Of a stretch of DNA of 64,000 bases, positions 59,689-64,000 are shown piece after piece. The translations under genes and the position numbers were made by a program. The DNA is from Marasmius tenuissimus. Lineage: Eukaryota; Basidiomycota; Agaricomycetes; Agaricales; Marasmiaceae. The notes below the pieces were generated by a model. The model worked only from the letters and a program-made list of their open reading frames with translations, searched no databases and was not told the DNA's origin. The stretch covers positions 2,418,001 to 2,482,000 of the forward strand of contig JAQOTA010000054.1 in NCBI GenBank assembly GCA_029532415.1, written 5' to 3'. The stretch's first letter is position 1, and each line of letters starts with the position of its first letter.

Positions 59689-61708
59689 CTAACTACGGCG
59701 ACTTTGAGGAGGTACATTGAAAAAGTGATAAAATACGGCGAGCGAGCTAGTGAGCAAGGTCACCGCGGTAAAGAGAATGAGGGGTCCCTATGTGATCAAG
59801 CCTAAGCGGAATAAGAAAAAGAACAAATTCGGAAGGAACCCACGTATCCCTTCAGGCCATATCCAAACGGGACTTGGTCTGTCAGCACCCAAGGGTGCAT
59901 GAGTCCTGCAGAAATAGGGGCTGCGAGTGTATTTCCTATGCCTCGACCTGGAAGAAGCACGTTACTTCGAGTCCCGACAACTTTGAGGTCCGGGCGAAGT
60001 GGATGACTTACCTCCTAAGAATATGTACACGAGTGAGGAGGAATGTTTTGAATCGTCGCCAACGCTCGCCGACGCGAACCTCGGAAAAAGTGCTCCCCAA
60101 CTCGGGGCAAGAAAACCGTATAGGCACGCGAATATCAAGAGAGGCGCGAGGCTCCGAGCAAGTCCCCATAGCAAGAACACGGAAATTGCCGAACCTATTG
60201 AGGAGAGTAAAATTGGAATGCGAAGGTCGAAGCGATCGGAGAGCCATCCGAAAAAGATTAGCCCTGGACCGGAGGCACCTATTCGAAGAGAGCATTAGCG
60301 ATACACTTGTACCAGGTGAAGGACGTTAATATCGCATCAAGTACCGTTCACCAGCGCGACCGTCAGGTTGCCGATAGCGGAGCTGAAATTCAAGTCGGAC
60401 GCGAAACCTTGAAAAGTCAAAGTGTCTATGGGAAAGAGTTTAGGCACGCAATATGGCCACACTTACTCGGCAGGTAGAGGAAGGGCATAAAGTTCCCCAA
60501 TCCCTGTATCAAAACCGCCACAAAAAGGATCCAGAACGCCGTACGGCGTAGGAACGAAGTATCGATCCGTGTGTGCCCCGTTCGGCGCTTGACCGGTTTC
60601 CGAGGCTTGAGATAGGGAAAGCAGGGTAGCATTCCGACACCAAACGAGATTGCCTATCAATACAGAATGGTTGGATGAGCAAGAGAAGCCAAAGTCATGA
60701 ACGGTTGGCTTACCAGTCCCAGCAAGGTCGCCCGCCTTCCATAACGTTCCAGTAGTGGTTGTATGATGAAGGGCATAATGACACCCCCGAGACCTGGCGG
60801 CACTCGATTGTCAGTCTCCCTCCTCACGCACGAGACCACGACATACTAGCACCGGAGAATAGAACTCCGTTGGCCTACGTAGAGCGTGAGCAGTGAAAAA
60901 TTGGAAGAAGAGAACGCGACGCTCACAAAGCCCTTCCTTCCCTCGAACCAGTCGAAAATATAGGACATCATAGGGTAATACAGAATACCTTCATCCAGGA
61001 TGGGGTTAATCGAAGGCTCAATGCTGCACAGAAATGGTTCGAGAACTTACTCCCACCCAAGGAAAACAGCACACCTTGAGTTACCACCAAATGCCAGGCC
61101 TCTACCGAGAATGCGGCTCCAACGAGACCAGCGAGGCAAATGATATAACCAACACCCATGGCCTTGTTGTTGTACTCAGGGAAACGGAACACGAAGGGCA
61201 TGATAAAGATAGTTGAGAGATACAGAATTCCATTGCACAGAGATCCCGGAAGAGCGATGAGACCCGGTGATGAATTTGGAAAGTCGTGTGTTTTGTAGAA
61301 GTCAAGAAACACGCCGTACGTGAATGCTAGGCCCCTGTGAGCAGAGAAGCAAAGTCAGTCTTCCTGTGAATTGTGATTCAAGACGGCTCCACAATGGAAG
61401 CACCGACCAGATGAGAAAGTCCAAAAACCATGCACTGGCGAGGTATGCCCAGGCGTGAAATCCACGGTCCTACAGCAACGTGGTACGGCGATCAGAACAG
61501 CATAGGTATTGCTATAAAAAAAACTTACAGCGGGCGGGATTTGGGCACCAAGATTGGCTTCATCTTCGACCTGATGAGGAGCATTTCTTTGATCCTCTCT
61601 GCTGCCGTCGGCCACAGTGGAAGTTCCCGTGCCTTCATCCACAGGCTTGATTGAAGATGCCTTTTCGGGCATGCCAGTATTTCCAGCACATTCAGCGGCT
61701 GAGGACAT
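59689..61708 (-). CDS. MFS transporter, monocarboxylate-transporter-like (MCT family), tandem copy 1
   Basis: Twelve-helix major facilitator of the monocarboxylate porter type, plasma membrane. ATG 61706-61708 starts a Thr/Ser/Glu-rich cytosolic tail. Spliced exons: DRGFHAWAYLASAWFLDFLI, GLAFTYGVFLDFYKTHDFPN, LSTIFIMPFVFRFPEYNNK, VTQGVLFSLGGSILYYPMMS, FDWFEGRKGF, ANGVLFSGASLGGVIMPF, LLERYGRRATLLGL, VLIQGLGNFMPFLYLPS, FASDLNFSSAIGNLTVALVN, GWLSDRFDLRIPILL, SWGALFPRFASASVGDD, GRGIGNTLAAPISAGLMHPW and FTAVTLLTSSLAVFYHFFNV, ending TAG 59689-59691. All splice joins I checked keep frame, so the copy looks functional. It is duplicated by the gene at 62093. Confidence 0.9.
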
Positions 61709-62092
61709 GCTACAACCACGACTTGCGTCGTTATCGATTGAGCCCGGGTGATCGTCTTCCGTCGTGTCCCCGTGCTGGAAACGGTTAGTTCAAAGTCTGC
61801 CATAATCGAAAATGTTTTCATGCATATGTTTTCTTGGAGAAACATTGAAATGTTCCGACCGGCACTCCGGGTCTCCGGCACCCTTCAGGAGCTCCGCATG
61901 TGTCCGACTCTGATGAGCGCCTTTGCATACTTCAGCGCTTCAGCGTTTACCAGCGATATCAGAATCGATATCCTTCTTCCACGTTCAACTCATTTGCACT
62001 GTATCTCGAAGGTTCGCGCGTATACTCCTCTTTTCGGTCTCCACAGCGGTTCCAAGTATCATACTTGCACAAAATTCGGTAGTTTATAAATC
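61709..62092. other. Spacer between tandem MFS copies
   Basis: 384 bp between the start of copy 1 and the stop of copy 2. It must hold the copy 1 promoter and the copy 2 3' UTR. A 19 bp block at 62071-62089 (AAAATTCGGTAGTTTATAA) matches 59657-59675 past the copy 1 stop with one mismatch. Confidence 0.7.
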
Positions 62093-64000
62093 CTAACTAG
62101 TAAGGCGACTTCGAGGTGCATCGACGAAGTGGTACATCGCGGCGAGTGAGCTAGTGAGTAGGGTCACTGCGGTAAAGAGAATGAGAGGTCCCTAAGTAAT
62201 AATTAGCCTCAATAAGCGGAATAGAAACAGATTTAGAATGAACCCACATATCCATTCACACCATATCCAAACGGTACTTCGTCTGTTAACGACCAAGGGT
62301 GCATAAGTCCTGCAGAAATGGGGGCTGCGAGTGTATTTCCTAGGCCTCGACCTGAAAATGACGTGTTAGTTGATCGTCGGGTTGGAGTGATTCGTGACTC
62401 ACCTGCCATGAATATGTATACGAGCGACGAAGAATGCTTGGAGTCGTCGCCAACGCTCGTCGACGCAAACCTTGGATATAGCGCTCCCCAGCTTGGAGCA
62501 AGGAACCCGTACAAGCAAGCGAATATCAAGAGGGGAGCGACGCCCCGAGCCAACCCCCAAACCAAGAATACAGAAACCGCTGAACCTACTGAGGAGAGCA
62601 GAATTGGGATGCGAAGGTCAAAGCGATCGGAGAGCCATCCGAAAAAGATGAGCCCAGGGCCGGATGCACCTAGAGTCGAGGAGCAACTTAATGGTACACT
62701 CATGCCGTGAGTAAAGCATCTTGAATTAAATACCGTTTACTAGCGCGACCGTCAGAGTGCCGACTGTGGAACTCAAATTCAAGTCGGATGCGAAACCTGG
62801 AAGTGGCGTGAGGTGAGCAGCCTAGGCAAAAAATTGGGGGGGGGGGGTCGACCTACTTGGTAAATAGAGGAAGGGCATGAAGTTCCCCAATCCCTGTATC
62901 AAACTCGCCACAAAAATAATCCAAAATGCGGCACGACGGAGGAACGAGGGATCGATCTTTACATGCCTCGATCGTTGCTTGACGGGTTCCCGTGGCTTAA
63001 GGTAAAGAAAACAGGGTAGTATCCCGATAGCGAATGAGACTGCCTGTTGACACGAAAAGGTCTTTGAGCATGAGACTGGGTGGAGCTGAAAGTCATCGAC
63101 CCACCAGTCCTAGTAAGGTCGCCCGCCTTCCATAGCGCTCTAGCAACGGTTGTATAATGAAGGGTAAGATAACACCCCCAAGACCTGAGAGCACGTTAGT
63201 CTCTCTCTCCATCCCACACGAGGCCACAACGTACTAGCACCAGAAAATAAGACTCCGTTGGCCTACGAAGGGGGTGAGCGGTAAGAGTTCAAAAGAAGGT
63301 GGATTGCACTCACAAAACCTTTTCTTCCCTCGAACCAGTCGAAAAGGTAGGACATCATTGGGTAATATAGAATACCTTTGCACAGAAAGGGCGTCAGCCA
63401 TGGGGAATCCGATGCTGCAGAGACTAGAGCAGTCATTCAGGGCGACTTACTTCCTCCTATCGAGAATAAGACTCCCTGAGTCACTACCAGATGTGAAGCT
63501 TGTGTCGAGAATGCGGCCCCGACGAGACTAACGACGCATATAACGTAGCCAGCAGCCATGGCCTTGTTGTTGTACTCCGGAAAACGAATCACAAAGGGCA
63601 TGATGAAGATGGTGGAGAGACATAGAATTCCATTGCTCAGAGATCCAGGAAGAGCAATAAGCCCCGCTGGAGAATTTGGAAAGTCGTGTGTCTTGTAGTA
63701 GTCAAGAAACACGCCGTACGTGAACGCGAGACCCCTAAAAGTAGGTAGAAAGTAAATTAGTCTCCGAATCCATGTAAATTGTGATATCAAAACAATGGAA
63801 GCACCGACCAGATGAGAAAATCCAGGACGGCTGCACTGATGAGGTATGCCCAGGCGTGGAATCCACGATCCTACAGTGACATGGCGGGATCAGATCAGCA
63901 TAGGTAGCATTTCAAGAGAAAGCTCACAGCAGGAGGAATTTGGGAACTGAGCGCAGCTGTATCTTCGTCCTGAGAAGCTGTTTTTGGATCCTGCTGGTGA
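62093..64000 (-). CDS. MFS transporter, monocarboxylate-transporter-like, tandem copy 2 (5' end outside window)
   Basis: Paralogue of the copy at 59689-61708, with the same exon order and high identity. Visible exons from the right edge: HQQDPKTASQDEDTAALSSQ (N-terminal tail, start codon not in the window), GLAFTYGVFLDYYKTHDFPN, LSTIFIMPFVIRFPEYNNK, VTQGVLFSIGGS, and so on to GPGLIFFGWLSDRFDLRIPI, SWGALYPRFASTSVGDDSKH, GRGLGNTLAAPISAGLMHPW and YGVNGYGPLILFTAVTLLTS, stop TAG 62093-62095. One intron contains a run of 12 C on the coding strand (62836-62847). No disabling change seen. Substrate unknown; fungal relatives include monocarboxylate and riboflavin transporters. Confidence 0.9.

Noticed and set aside
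62836..62847. Run of 12 G on the plus strand
   Set aside because: Lies inside an intron of MFS copy 2; a homopolymer with no effect on coding and prone to sequencing error.

Overview
The window is nuclear DNA of a filamentous basidiomycete, most likely an agaricomycete. Genes are cut by many introns of about 50-60 bp with GTRNGT donors and YAG acceptors. Genes lie close together on both strands, often as divergent pairs sharing a promoter of 140-350 bp. The protein set is fungal: V-ATPase subunit c', an NRPS-like membrane enzyme, BUD22, an RGS protein with membrane segments, and LAC12-type and monocarboxylate-type transporters. I see no rRNA, tRNA, CRISPR array or intact transposon.

Left part (1-31.4 kb). 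A mitochondrial ribosomal protein (uL29m, running off the left edge) is divergent from RAD50. After a 1.8 kb gap comes a large NRPS-like gene in which an adenylation domain without a carrier domain is fused to a ferric-reductase-like membrane and FAD/NAD module. Mitochondrial uL6m is divergent from V-ATPase c' (VMA11), and a ZCCHC10-like zinc-knuckle protein is divergent from a small heat-shock protein with a heat-shock element. A same-strand run follows: 2-oxoglutarate/Fe(II) oxygenase, ARC1-like tRNA-synthetase cofactor, a nucleotidyltransferase-like protein, a SEC14-like lipid-transfer protein and a NUDCD1-like protein that carries an apparent one-base frameshift. A PP2C phosphatase and a sugar transporter lie on the minus strand.

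Middle part (31.4-47.8 kb). A small MYND-like zinc-finger protein, BUD22 (pre-rRNA processing) divergent from tubulin cofactor D, then V-ATPase subunit B (VMA2) and, after a 2.7 kb gene-poor stretch, a TCP11/SOK1-family protein.

Right part (47.8-64 kb). A 4.1 kb gene-poor stretch that may hold an unrecognised or decayed minus-strand gene, a CHK/EcKL-type kinase, a cytosine-deaminase-like amidohydrolase, an RGS-domain membrane protein, and two tandem monocarboxylate-transporter-like MFS genes; the second runs off the right edge.

Most genes are housekeeping: translation, DNA repair, vacuolar acidification, cytoskeleton and signalling. The accessory content is the NRPS-like gene, the oxygenase, the kinase/amidohydrolase pair and the transporters. 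I do not find a convincing new multi-gene system. The most notable local features are the NRPS-like fusion, a PP2C gene whose start codon is a separate exon, the frameshifted NUDCD1 gene, the duplicated transporters and a 22 bp perfect palindrome in the RAD50 promoter.
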